A DNA stretch of 12,119 bases from Tessaracoccus flavescens (GCA_020741375.1 DYZF01000283.1:1-12119), one strand, 5' to 3'; shown: positions 1-6,276, numbered from the stretch's first letter. A program made the numbers and translations. Notes: a model not told the origin generated them from the letters alone.

Positions 1-887
1 TCCGGCACCTGCAGCGAGGACACCCACGTGGCCGCGTCGGCGGCGACGCCCGCATTGATCCCAGCAAGGACGCCGCTGATCAGGCCGGTGCTGTTGGTGT
101 TTTCAACGGCCGTCCACGGCACCGCGCCGAAGTAGGAGCCGTTGTCCCGCTGCATCGAGACGAGCCAACTCGTCGCCTTCTGGAGCGGAGCGTCCGCCGC
201 GGCGACGCCGTCGGCCTTCGCGGCGAGCAGCGCCATGGTGATCAGCGCGGTCCCGTCGGGGTCCGATGAACTGCCGGCCTCAGCGCAAGACTTGCCCGTT
301 TGGAAGAACATGGGGAAGCCGCCGTCGTCGCACTGCTTCGCAGCGACGAACTCGACGGGCTCGGCGGGCAGGTCGCCCGTGCGGGCCACCGCCATCATCA
401 CCAGTGCCTGGGCGAAGGCATTGGAGCCAGTCGGGTCGTCCGGGGCTCCCACCCATCCGGGCTCCGCACCAAGGGTGAGAGACTCCACGGCCAAATCTTG
501 TGGGTTGGTGCCGGCGAAGTCGGTGGTGCTGACACCGACGGCGTCGAGGGCGACGACCGCTTTGCCGACCACGCCCGGGGTCCAGCGAAGGCCGTCGCCT
601 TCATCCCAGACGTACTTGTCGTAGAAGTCGGCTTCAGTGCCGGCGACCCACTTGTCGATCATCTCGCGCGGGGCGTCGGTGGCGGCACCGGCGAGGATGC
701 TGTCGAAGGTGAGGCCCACGTCGCCCCAGCCGGGGAAGGATTCGATGAGGCCGGAATCGAGGGTCTTGGAGTACATCCATTCGACGGCGGCGTCGGCGCC
801 CGGGGCGTCGGCCGTCGCGGGCAGGGGGGCAGCGGCGGCGAGGCCGACGATCAGGGGAAATGCCAAGAGGCGTGTGCCTGTGCGCAC
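1..887 (-). CDS. Secreted alpha-barrel (squalene-cyclase/prenyltransferase-repeat, transcobalamin-like) protein, partial
   Basis: The frame is open from a GTG at 887 to the window edge, giving 295 residues with the C-terminus missing. AAAGGA lies about 7 nt before the GTG. Residues 1-26 form a signal peptide (RTGTR, hydrophobic core, ATADA), so the protein is exported. The mature part shows the helical-repeat style of terpenoid-cyclase/prenyltransferase alpha6/alpha6 barrels: around 185-222 CDDGGF, then SSDPDGTALITMALLA, and around 241-272 WLVSMQRDNGSYF, then ENTNSTGLISG. Cys186 and Cys201 could form a disulfide. The fold matches the N-terminal domain of vertebrate intrinsic factor/transcobalamin. 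The gene follows a B12 riboswitch and an ECF importer, so I infer a corrinoid-binding or capture role. An enzymatic cyclase is unlikely because the protein is secreted and no DxDD motif is visible in this part. The family is fairly secure; the B12 role is inferred. Confidence 0.8.
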   Translation of the reverse strand, partial: MRTGTRLLAFPLIVGLAAAAPLPATADAPGADAAVEWMYSKTLDSGLIESFPGWGDVGLTFDSILAGAATDAPREMIDKWVAGTEADFYDKYVWDEGDGLRWTPGVVGKAVVALDAVGVSTTDFAGTNPQDLAVESLTLGAEPGWVGAPDDPTGSNAFAQALVMMAVARTGDLPAEPVEFVAAKQCDDGGFPMFFQTGKSCAEAGSSSDPDGTALITMALLAAKADGVAAADAPLQKATSWLVSMQRDNGSYFGAVPWTAVENTNSTGLISGVLAGINAGVAADAATWVSSLQVP

Positions 888-889
888 GG

Positions 890-927
890 GGATCCTTTCG
901 CGTCAATCCGCAGGGTGCGGACGATCC
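890..927 (-). promoter_or_regulatory. Candidate expression platform of riboswitch 2 (SD-sequestering hairpin)
   Basis: On the minus strand, TCCGCA and TGCGGA (plus-strand 916-921 and 907-912) form a perfect 6-bp stem with a 3-nt loop. Outside it, GGATC (plus 923-927) can pair with the GATCC that overlaps the Shine-Dalgarno of the downstream GTG gene (plus 890-895). Such a fold would hide the ribosome site, consistent with translational control. There is no U-tract, so transcription termination here is unlikely. The pairing is read from sequence; the function is inferred. Confidence 0.45.
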
Positions 928-947
928 AGAAGAAATACGGGCGGCAT
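903..947 (-). CDS. Possible 14-codon leader ORF inside riboswitch 2 region
   Basis: An ATG at 947 lies in the 3' strand of the riboswitch closing stem. It opens a 14-codon frame (MPPVFLLDRPHPAD) that ends in TGA at 903, 15 nt before the GTG of the secreted barrel gene. The AGGAG inside the B12 box sits 8 nt before this ATG, which is normal Shine-Dalgarno spacing. Translation would pass through the hairpin that may hide the downstream start. It could be chance; no conservation data are available. Confidence 0.2.
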   Translation of the reverse strand: MPPVFLLDRPHPAD

Positions 948-1020
948 TGGTCCGACTCCTCGATACGCGAGTTACGGTTGCGCGTCAGTCCCGGATTCGC
1001 ACCGGGTTCAATGCCATGAA
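938..1020 (-). promoter_or_regulatory. Cobalamin riboswitch 2 (intra-operonic)
   Basis: The minus strand carries the conserved cobalamin-aptamer core in order: GAAcccGGTGcGAAtCCGGG, then CTGACGCGCAACCGT, then a B12-box-like GAGTCGGACC. A closing stem pairs GGCATT (plus 1010-1015) with AATGCC (plus 943-948). The aptamer starts only about 17 nt after the S-component stop codon, and no separate promoter is visible. It therefore probably acts within the operon mRNA and controls the downstream barrel gene. Family knowledge: these aptamers bind adenosyl- or methylcobalamin and usually lower expression of uptake genes when B12 is plentiful. The exact subclass was not determined. Confidence 0.85.
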
Positions 1021-1031
1021 GTGGTGTCGGC

Positions 1032-1928
1032 CTACCGCCCCCCGGGCGTGGCCTGAGTGGCCTCCTTCCTCGCTGGAACGGTCGGGGCGATGCGGGCGAG
1101 CCCGGAGGCCCGCCGCAAGACGGTGAGCACCGGCCTGCCGAGGATCAGCAGCGCGATGGTGTTGGTGATGGCGCGGCCGGTGTCCCAGCCGCCAGTGGAT
1201 GTCAGCAGCGTGAACCAGCCGAAGCGCGTCAGGTTCTCGAGCACTGGCGCCCCAGGGATGTAATCGAGTGAGCTGGCCACTCCGTCGGGGCTGGCGCCGG
1301 TGATGAACGGCCAGAACCACATGTTCATCAGCGCCCCGTAGAGGTAAGCCGAGATGATGCCCATGACGATAAGCGCGGCGATTTCAGCCTTGCCGGTGAG
1401 GCGGCGGGGGAGAAGCCCCGCGAACAGCCCCACCCATGACGCGCAGATCATCTGAAACGGAAGCCACGGGCCCACACCTGCGGTGAGCAGCGCCGAGGCG
1501 AAGAGCGACGTGAACCCCAACAGGTAGCCGAAGCCGGGGCCGAATGCCCGTCCGGCGAGGATGAGCAGGAAGAACACCGATTCGATGCCCGCCGTCCCGG
1601 CCCCGAGCGCGGGGCGAATCGCAGCGTTGATGGCCGACAGGACACCCAACACCGCCAGCGATTTCGCGTCGAGCCCACCTTCGCTCACCTGCGCGATGAC
1701 CAGCATCAGGACCACGGGGAGGAGCGCAGCGAAGACGAAGGGTGCGTCTTGAGCATGCTCGGGGGCGACGTTGACCGCCGGGATGACCAGCGGCCAGAGG
1801 ATCGCGAAGAGTCCCAGCAGGCTCGAGACGGCGATGATCAGCCACGAGCGCCATCCCAGAGTGACGCCCACCACGGGTGACGGCACGTCAAGGGTCGGGT
1901 TGTCCACCATCGGTTCAGCTGGCCGCAT
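1032..1928 (-). CDS. ECF transporter S component, probably cobalamin-specific (CbrT-like)
   Basis: This 298-residue integral membrane protein would be the substrate-binding (S) subunit of an energy-coupling-factor importer. Hydrophobic segments lie near residues 28-50, 63-81, 92-108, 115-151, 155-175, 181-207 and 238-272. The stretch GRAFGPGFGYLLGF, then GVGPWLPFQMICASWVG (126-167), is typical of ECF S components annotated near B12 genes. The ATG at 1928 is chosen because AGGAG precedes it by about 8 nt; the next in-frame Met (1910) has no such site. The start lies inside the ATPase gene (14-nt overlap), suggesting translational coupling. Cobalamin specificity is inferred from riboswitches on both sides of the transporter cluster and from the intrinsic-factor-like secreted neighbours, not from binding residues. 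A related corrinoid or cobinamide substrate is possible. Confidence 0.8.
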   Translation of the reverse strand: MRPAEPMVDNPTLDVPSPVVGVTLGWRSWLIIAVSSLLGLFAILWPLVIPAVNVAPEHAQDAPFVFAALLPVVLMLVIAQVSEGGLDAKSLAVLGVLSAINAAIRPALGAGTAGIESVFFLLILAGRAFGPGFGYLLGFTSLFASALLTAGVGPWLPFQMICASWVGLFAGLLPRRLTGKAEIAALIVMGIISAYLYGALMNMWFWPFITGASPDGVASSLDYIPGAPVLENLTRFGWFTLLTSTGGWDTGRAITNTIALLILGRPVLTVLRRASGLARIAPTVPARKEATQATPGGR

Positions 1929-3477
1929 CGAGGTACTCCTGCACCGTGAGGACCGGGGTGGGATTGGCCACCTTGGCGACCTGCGTGGCCAGCAGCGCAG
2001 ACCCGGCGAGCACCGTGCGGGCGGGGCCGTCGGAGACGATCTCGCCCTCAGCCATCACCACGACCCGTTCGCAGGTGGTGGCCACCATCTCCACGTCGTG
2101 GGTGGCGATCAGTACGGCGCGGCCTTCGGCCGCCATGTCGGCGATGATCTGGCTGAGCGCCGCCTTGGCCGCGTAGTCGAGGCCGCGGGTGGGCTCGTCG
2201 AGGAGAACGACGCGCGGGTTGCCCGCCAACTCCACGGCCAACACAACGGCCAGCTTCTGGCCCTCGGACAGGTCACGAGGGTGGGCGTCGGGCTCGATGC
2301 CCGGTACCAGGCGACGGAGTAGCTCGAGTGTGTGGCCCGACGGGAGTCCGGCCGCTTGGTCACTCGCGTCACATTCGGCCTGGACACTGGTGAGGTACAG
2401 CAGGTCGGAGGCGGTCTGCGGGACGAGCGCGACGCTGGCGTCGCCGTCGAGTTCAACGGTGCCGCCGTCGCGCCGGCCGGCCCCGTGGATGGCCCACATG
2501 AGGCTGGACTTCCCGCAGCCGTTGCGCCCCATCAGGGCCGCGATCTCCCCACCGCGGAGGGTGAGATCGACGCCGGCCACCGCCACCTTCTGCGGGTAGC
2601 GCACGATGATCCCCGACGCGCTCAGGGCCGGGTCGTGTTGGCTCACCGGCATCGGTAGCGACGGCGGGGCGGCTTCCCAGTCGCGGCGCTGCTGGGCCGC
2701 GTGCCGTCGGCCCTCTCGGATAGTCAGCGGGAGCGGTTGCCACGCCAGGGCGCTGCCCAGCTCCACCAACGGCGGCTGGATGGGGGACTGCGCCAGAATC
2801 GTGCGAGTGTCGCCGTGGATGACCTCATCGCCGACGAGCAGTGCGCTGTCGGCGAACTCGATCACGCGCTCCATGCGATGCTCGGCGATGACGACGGTGG
2901 TGCCGAGGTCGCGGACCAGACGGCTCACCGTCGCAAGTACTTCTTCCGCTGCGATCGGATCCAGCGCGGAGGTGGGCTCGTCGAGGACCAGTACCTTGGG
3001 CGACGTCGTCAGCACGCTGCCGATGGCAACCCGCTGCTGCTGACCTCCGGAGAGCTCCCGCAGCGACCGGTTCCGAAGGTCGGCGATGCCCATGAGATCC
3101 AAGGTTTCTTCTACGCGCCGACGCATCTCCGCCGCGTCGAAGCCCAACTGTTCCATGGAGTAGGCGAGCTCTTCTTCGACGGTGTCCGTCACGAACCCGG
3201 CCAAGGGGTCCTGGCCCACGTAGCCGACGGTGGTGGCCAGATCGCGCGGCGCCAGCATCGTGGTGTCGCGACCGTCGATCTCGATCCGCCCCGTGCGAAT
3301 CCCACCGGTGAAGCGGGGGACGAGGTTGTTGATGCACCCCAACAGGGTGGACTTGCCGCTGCCCGTCGGGCCGACGACGAGGCACAGCTCGCCTTCCTCG
3401 ATCGTGAAGCTCACGTGCGACAGGCGCAGCGTCTCACTGGAGGCGTAGCGGAAGGTGACGTCATCGAAGCGGATCAT
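1915..3477 (-). CDS. ECF transporter double ATPase (EcfA-EcfA' fusion)
   Basis: This 520-residue cytoplasmic protein powers the importer with two ABC nucleotide-binding domains in one chain. Domain 1 (about 1-230) has Walker A GPTGSGKST (36-44), Q-loop around Gln89, signature LSGGQ (142-146), Walker B VLVLDEP (162-168) and switch His200. Domain 2 (about 283-500) has Walker A GRNGCGKSS (317-325), signature LSEGQ (403-407), Walker B VVLLDEP (423-429) and His460. Both sites look catalytically complete. Most ECF systems use two separate ATPase genes (EcfA1/EcfA2), so this is a fused form. The ATG at 3477 overlaps the T-component stop as ATGA. The same frame stays open for a further 138 codons upstream, but that part lies inside the T gene and carries no ABC motif, so it was rejected. 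Confidence 0.93.
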   Translation of the reverse strand: MIRFDDVTFRYASSETLRLSHVSFTIEEGELCLVVGPTGSGKSTLLGCINNLVPRFTGGIRTGRIEIDGRDTTMLAPRDLATTVGYVGQDPLAGFVTDTVEEELAYSMEQLGFDAAEMRRRVEETLDLMGIADLRNRSLRELSGGQQQRVAIGSVLTTSPKVLVLDEPTSALDPIAAEEVLATVSRLVRDLGTTVVIAEHRMERVIEFADSALLVGDEVIHGDTRTILAQSPIQPPLVELGSALAWQPLPLTIREGRRHAAQQRRDWEAAPPSLPMPVSQHDPALSASGIIVRYPQKVAVAGVDLTLRGGEIAALMGRNGCGKSSLMWAIHGAGRRDGGTVELDGDASVALVPQTASDLLYLTSVQAECDASDQAAGLPSGHTLELLRRLVPGIEPDAHPRDLSEGQKLAVVLAVELAGNPRVVLLDEPTRGLDYAAKAALSQIIADMAAEGRAVLIATHDVEMVATTCERVVVMAEGEIVSDGPARTVLAGSALLATQVAKVANPTPVLTVQEYLDAAS

Positions 3478-4598
3478 GGGGTGCTCGCTAGGTGCGGGGG
3501 AGGGGTCAAGAAGGCCGGCAGGGCCGCGGCGAGCAGCACCACCAGCAGGGGGACGGTGAGTTCCGGCCATTCGAAGGGCGTGATTGCAGGGAACAGGGCC
3601 GTCGGGTCGCCGATATTGGCCAGCCACAGCACGATGCCGACGGCGATCAGCCCGGCTGCGACCGTGACCGTCTCGGGCGCCTGCCACTTGATGGGTCGGT
3701 ATTGGGTGCGCTGCGCAGTGCGGCCAGAGATCCTCAGCGCCAAGCCCGCTGCGCCCAGACCGGCCAGCAAGAGGGCAGTCGAGAGCAGCGGTATGCCGAG
3801 GAAGGACCGATCGGGCGAGCCCGCCAAGAACCGGAACGCCCACACGGCGAGCAATCCGAAGCTGAGCAGCGCAAGCGTCGCCGTCGCCCAACGGTCGGCC
3901 TTGCTGGCCTGGCCGGCGCGACCGTAGCCGCGGACGTCCATCGATGCGGCGAGCGACATCGACCGTTCCAGGGCGTCCGACAGCACCGGGATGATGATCG
4001 TCTCGACGGCGCGGAGCTTCTGCCGTCGGGTCTTCGCGACGGCGGTCGTGCGGAGCTTGCGCGCCCGCATGACCCGCTGCAGTGAGTCGCCCAACTGGGG
4101 CAGCGCCGACACCGTCACAACCATCACCGTCCCGAGTTCGTACAGGGCACCGGGCAGGTTGGCGAGCAGTTTCTTGGGGTTGGCCAAGGAGTTGGCTGCG
4201 CCGATGCAGATGATCATGGCCGCGAGCCGAAGACCGTCGTAGAGGCCGTAGAGGACCGATTCCAGCGAGACCGGCCCCAGCAGCCTGATTCCGCGCGCGA
4301 CCTCCGGCAGCGGGATCCGAGGCAGCTCGAACAGGATCGTCGGGCCGTCACCTCCGCCGAATATGATGCGGAACACCACTCTCAGCACCACGATGAAGGC
4401 GCCCAGCATGAGGTAGAGCTTGAAGGCGTTGCCCCAGGGCCCCCCGCCCCGGCGTGCGAAGGCCACCAAGCTGGCCACCCCGATGATGCCCGCCAAGAAG
4501 AGGGGGTTCGTCGTGGTGGAGGCTGCCGCGGCCAGAGCCAGCGCCCAGCCCCACCACGCGAAAGGGTGTAGTTGGCGCGGAAGGAAGTACTTCTGCAT
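3474..4598 (-). CDS. ECF transporter T component (EcfT/CbiQ family)
   Basis: This 374-residue membrane scaffold joins the S component to the ATPases. Hydrophobic segments lie near residues 13-27, 32-48, 61-80, 115-137, 152-166, 238-258, 268-289, 311-327 and 347-364. The two ATPase-coupling motifs of EcfT proteins are visible in cytoplasmic loops as MRARK (177-181) and SMDVRGYGR (219-227). The ATG at 4598 is preferred: it forms a TGATG overlap with the stop of the upstream gene and follows GGAG. A GTG at 4622 would add eight residues but has no ribosome site. The C-terminal region after 230, with about four extra hydrophobic segments, makes this longer than a common EcfT (about 265 residues); its role is unknown. 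Confidence 0.92.
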   Translation of the reverse strand: MQKYFLPRQLHPFAWWGWALALAAAASTTTNPLFLAGIIGVASLVAFARRGGGPWGNAFKLYLMLGAFIVVLRVVFRIIFGGGDGPTILFELPRIPLPEVARGIRLLGPVSLESVLYGLYDGLRLAAMIICIGAANSLANPKKLLANLPGALYELGTVMVVTVSALPQLGDSLQRVMRARKLRTTAVAKTRRQKLRAVETIIIPVLSDALERSMSLAASMDVRGYGRAGQASKADRWATATLALLSFGLLAVWAFRFLAGSPDRSFLGIPLLSTALLLAGLGAAGLALRISGRTAQRTQYRPIKWQAPETVTVAAGLIAVGIVLWLANIGDPTALFPAITPFEWPELTVPLLVVLLAAALPAFLTPPPHLASTP

Positions 4599-5617
4599 CA
4601 CACTCCGCGACGGCGCCACCACACGACGCCGCCCGCCGCGCCGAGCGTGGCCACGGCCCCAGCACCCACGAGCGTGCCGACGGGGACAGAGTCCGCCTGC
4701 TCCGCGGCGACCGGAGGCGCAGGCGTCTCTGTTGCTGTGGCTGATGGCTCAGCCGACATGCTCGACGGCGATGCCGCCGGTGTTGTCGCGTCCGGAGTGG
4801 TCGCGGAGGCCGAGGCGGTGCCTGATGCGCTTGCCGCCGTCGTTGATTCCACAGCTGAAGCAGTGGACCCCGCCGCTGTGGTCTTCGCAGCCGTCGGCGC
4901 CGTGGACGCCGGGGACTTCGACGCCGGTGCCGGGGCCTTGGCCGTGGGGGACTTCGTCGCCGGCACCTTGGAGGCGGGAGCCTTCGATGCCGGAGCCTTG
5001 GACGTGGGCGCGGCGGACGAGGTGGTCGGCCGGGGCGCCGGGGTGGACGGCGCCGGTACCTGCGAGCTGGGTGCCTTGGTGGGCTCAGCCTTTGGTCGCA
5101 GCGGCTTCACGCCGGGGCGTGGGCTGCTGTCCTCAGTGCGGTTGAGCGAGAAGGACCAGCCTTCATACCCGCCGACGATGGCGGCACGGTTGCCCGCGCC
5201 GAACTGCGAAAACGTCCACGAACCGCCGTTGTCGGCATGCCAGTAGGACCAGAAGGCGCCGCTGGGCGGCGTCAGGCGGCAGGTCTCGCGATAGTCGGGC
5301 TGACCGGTGATCGGGATCGTCTCCGAGCGGCTCGGTCGATCGTTGATCCGGCAGACGAAGCCGGGGCCGTCGTGCACGGTTCCGGCGGGGTTCATGCCGG
5401 CCTTTTGCAGGATCTGCAGGCCCGTGGTGCCGGGGGTTACGTCCTCGACGCACTTAATGATCGTCTTGCCACCCAAGTCTTGGAAGTCCACCACCAGCGT
5501 CACGCCGGTATCCGACGTGCAGTGCCCGTTCGTGACGTCAGCCGAGGCGGCCGGCGCAGCGAGCGCCAGCCCTCCGAGCGCGACGAGGAGTGATGCCAGG
5601 AGTGATGCCGGCCGCAC
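4598..5617 (-). CDS. Secreted membrane-anchored DUF4430/intrinsic-factor beta-domain protein with long stalk
   Basis: Of 339 residues, 1-27 are a signal peptide (LLASLLVALGGLALAAPAASA). Residues about 29-160 form a beta-rich domain resembling DUF4430, the domain found at the C-terminus of intrinsic factor/transcobalamin: TTGLQILQKAGMNP (64-77), GPGFVCRIND (84-93), AFWSYWHADNGGSW (121-134) and GYEGWSFSL (150-158). Four cysteines (33, 56, 89, 113) may pair. Residues about 165-305 are a low-complexity A/P/S/T/K stalk. Residues 312-334 are a hydrophobic helix followed by RRRGV, a membrane anchor with positive-inside tail. No LPXTG precedes it. The start is a GTG 2 nt after the upstream stop with no clear ribosome site, so translation is probably coupled. 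Inferred role: holding corrinoid, or the barrel protein, near the importer. Confidence 0.82.
   Translation of the reverse strand: MRPASLLASLLVALGGLALAAPAASADVTNGHCTSDTGVTLVVDFQDLGGKTIIKCVEDVTPGTTGLQILQKAGMNPAGTVHDGPGFVCRINDRPSRSETIPITGQPDYRETCRLTPPSGAFWSYWHADNGGSWTFSQFGAGNRAAIVGGYEGWSFSLNRTEDSSPRPGVKPLRPKAEPTKAPSSQVPAPSTPAPRPTTSSAAPTSKAPASKAPASKVPATKSPTAKAPAPASKSPASTAPTAAKTTAAGSTASAVESTTAASASGTASASATTPDATTPAASPSSMSAEPSATATETPAPPVAAEQADSVPVGTLVGAGAVATLGAAGGVVWWRRRGV
4904..5002 (-). repeat. SKAPA-type pentapeptide repeats in the stalk
   Basis: Residues 206-238 of the 339-aa protein are imperfect tandem pentapeptides (SKAPA, SKAPA, SKVPA, TKSPT, AKAPA, and a degenerate end). The spaced Lys and Pro suggest an extended, positively charged stalk crossing the cell wall. 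Copy number may vary between strains. Confidence 0.7.
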
Positions 5618-5619
5618 GA

Positions 5620-6066
5620 TCAGTTGCCGGTGCTGGGCAGGAAGGGGTTGACCTTCGGTGCCTCAGCCTGGACGTTGTAGTCAGGGAGCAGACGCCATCC
5701 GATGGCGGTGCCAGCCTCAGGCTTCATCGCGTCGATGCCCACCTGCGCGAACTCCCAGGCGGAGCCGGGCTTGCCGGTCCACAGGCTCCACCACTCGACG
5801 CCGTCGGCGGTGACGCCGTCGACAGTCTTGACCCAGTCGCCCTGGGCCTCGGCGAGGCCGGTGCTGACCATGGCTTCGGTGCCGTTGCTGAACTTGGTGG
5901 CGCAGGCGCCCTTCACGACGTCGCCGTGTTCCACATGGACCCAGACGTTGCCGGCAGAGGTGCACTCGGAGGCGTTGCCGTCGGCGAGAGCCGGGAGAGC
6001 GACGGTGCCCAGAAGGAGGGCAGCAGCCGAGGAGAGCGCTACGCGGCGTAGAGAGAACGAAGACAT
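5620..6066 (-). CDS. Secreted small DUF4430-like beta-domain protein ending in LPSTG
   Basis: This 148-residue exported protein is the first gene of the operon. Residues 1-29 are a signal peptide (SLRR, hydrophobic core, ALADG). The rest looks like a single DUF4430/intrinsic-factor beta domain and is paralogous to the next gene. Its WWSLWTGKPGSAWEFAQVG (92-110) aligns without gaps to residues 123-141 there, and a Cys pair (35, 55) matches Cys33/Cys56. The chain ends NPFLPSTGN: an LPXTG-type sortase motif (143-147) with no hydrophobic helix or charged tail after it, so normal sortase anchoring is not expected. The ATG at 6066 has AAGGAG 8 nt upstream. B12 riboswitch 1 lies in the leader. I infer a soluble corrinoid-binding or barrel-partner role. 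Confidence 0.75.
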   Translation of the reverse strand: MSSFSLRRVALSSAAALLLGTVALPALADGNASECTSAGNVWVHVEHGDVVKGACATKFSNGTEAMVSTGLAEAQGDWVKTVDGVTADGVEWWSLWTGKPGSAWEFAQVGIDAMKPEAGTAIGWRLLPDYNVQAEAPKVNPFLPSTGN

Positions 6067-6069
6067 TCG

Positions 6070-6149
6070 GATGGCTCCTTGCGGTGAGTCCGCCGGGCCA
6101 GGGCCTTCCGCTGGTCGCGACGGAGACTATCGGGTGTGTTGGCCAGCGG
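6070..6149 (-). promoter_or_regulatory. Candidate expression platform of riboswitch 1
   Basis: In the RNA, CCGCUGG (plus 6149-6143), next to the closing stem of the aptamer, can pair perfectly with CCAGCGG (plus 6114-6108), offering an alternative to the ligand-bound fold. A second short stem, GCGG/CCGC with loop ACTCA, sits directly before the AAGGAG of the 148-aa gene. No U-tract is seen, which favours translational control. The pairings are visible; the switching mechanism is inferred. Confidence 0.4.
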
Positions 6150-6220
6150 TCCGACTCCCCTCGCGGGATCACGGTTGCGCGACAGTTCCGGGATCTCACC
6201 GGATTCATCTGTCCAACTGC
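6136..6220 (-). promoter_or_regulatory. Cobalamin riboswitch 1 (leader of the B12-uptake operon)
   Basis: The minus strand shows the same aptamer core as riboswitch 2: GAATCCGGTGAGATCCCGG, then CTGTCGCGCAACCGTGAT, then the B12-box-like GAGTCGGACC. GTTGG (plus 6213-6217) and CCAAC (plus 6138-6142) form the closing stem. It sits about 70 nt before the first operon gene and just after a candidate promoter. Expected action: cobalamin binding lowers expression of the uptake operon. Confidence 0.87.
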
Positions 6221-6223
6221 CGG

Positions 6224-6242
6224 TAACCATATCCCATGGTTA
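6224..6242. repeat. Perfect 7-bp inverted repeat in divergent promoter region
   Basis: TAACCAT and ATGGTTA are separated by ATCCC, giving a 19-bp dyad between the B12 operon and the HAD gene. It overlaps candidate -10 elements on both strands, so it could be an operator for a dimeric regulator, or merely contain the two promoters. No known regulator box was recognised. Confidence 0.5.
6226..6231 (-). promoter_or_regulatory. Candidate -10 element for the B12-uptake operon
   Basis: TATGGT on the minus strand fits the actinobacterial TANNNT -10. It would start transcription just before the first pairing strand of riboswitch 1. A weak -35 (TGTCCT) lies 18 nt upstream. Its position just ahead of the aptamer is the main support. 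Confidence 0.4.
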
Positions 6243-6246
6243 GGGT
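6241..6246 (+). promoter_or_regulatory. Candidate -10 element for the HAD phosphatase gene
   Basis: TAGGGT matches TANNNT and lies about 30 nt before the GTG start, leaving a short leader with the GAGGAG ribosome site. No convincing -35 was seen, so this is tentative. Confidence 0.3.
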
Positions 6247-6276
6247 GGAAGGACACTCACAATTTGAGGAGATCCA

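Noticed and set aside
300..1019. Long plus-strand open frames opposite the barrel gene and riboswitch 2
   Set aside because: The minus frame has a signal peptide, family-like repeats and a ribosome site; the plus frames are high-GC mirror frames crossing a riboswitch.
3478..3891. 138-residue N-terminal extension of the ATPase frame
   Set aside because: Falls inside the T-component gene, has no ABC motif, and the ATGA overlap at 3477 gives a normal start.
2701..3927. 408-codon plus-strand open frame
   Set aside because: Lies opposite the clearly identified double ATPase and T component, with no motif of its own.
4599..4622. Upstream GTG start for the T component
   Set aside because: No ribosome site before it; the ATG at 4598 has GGAG and the TGATG overlap.
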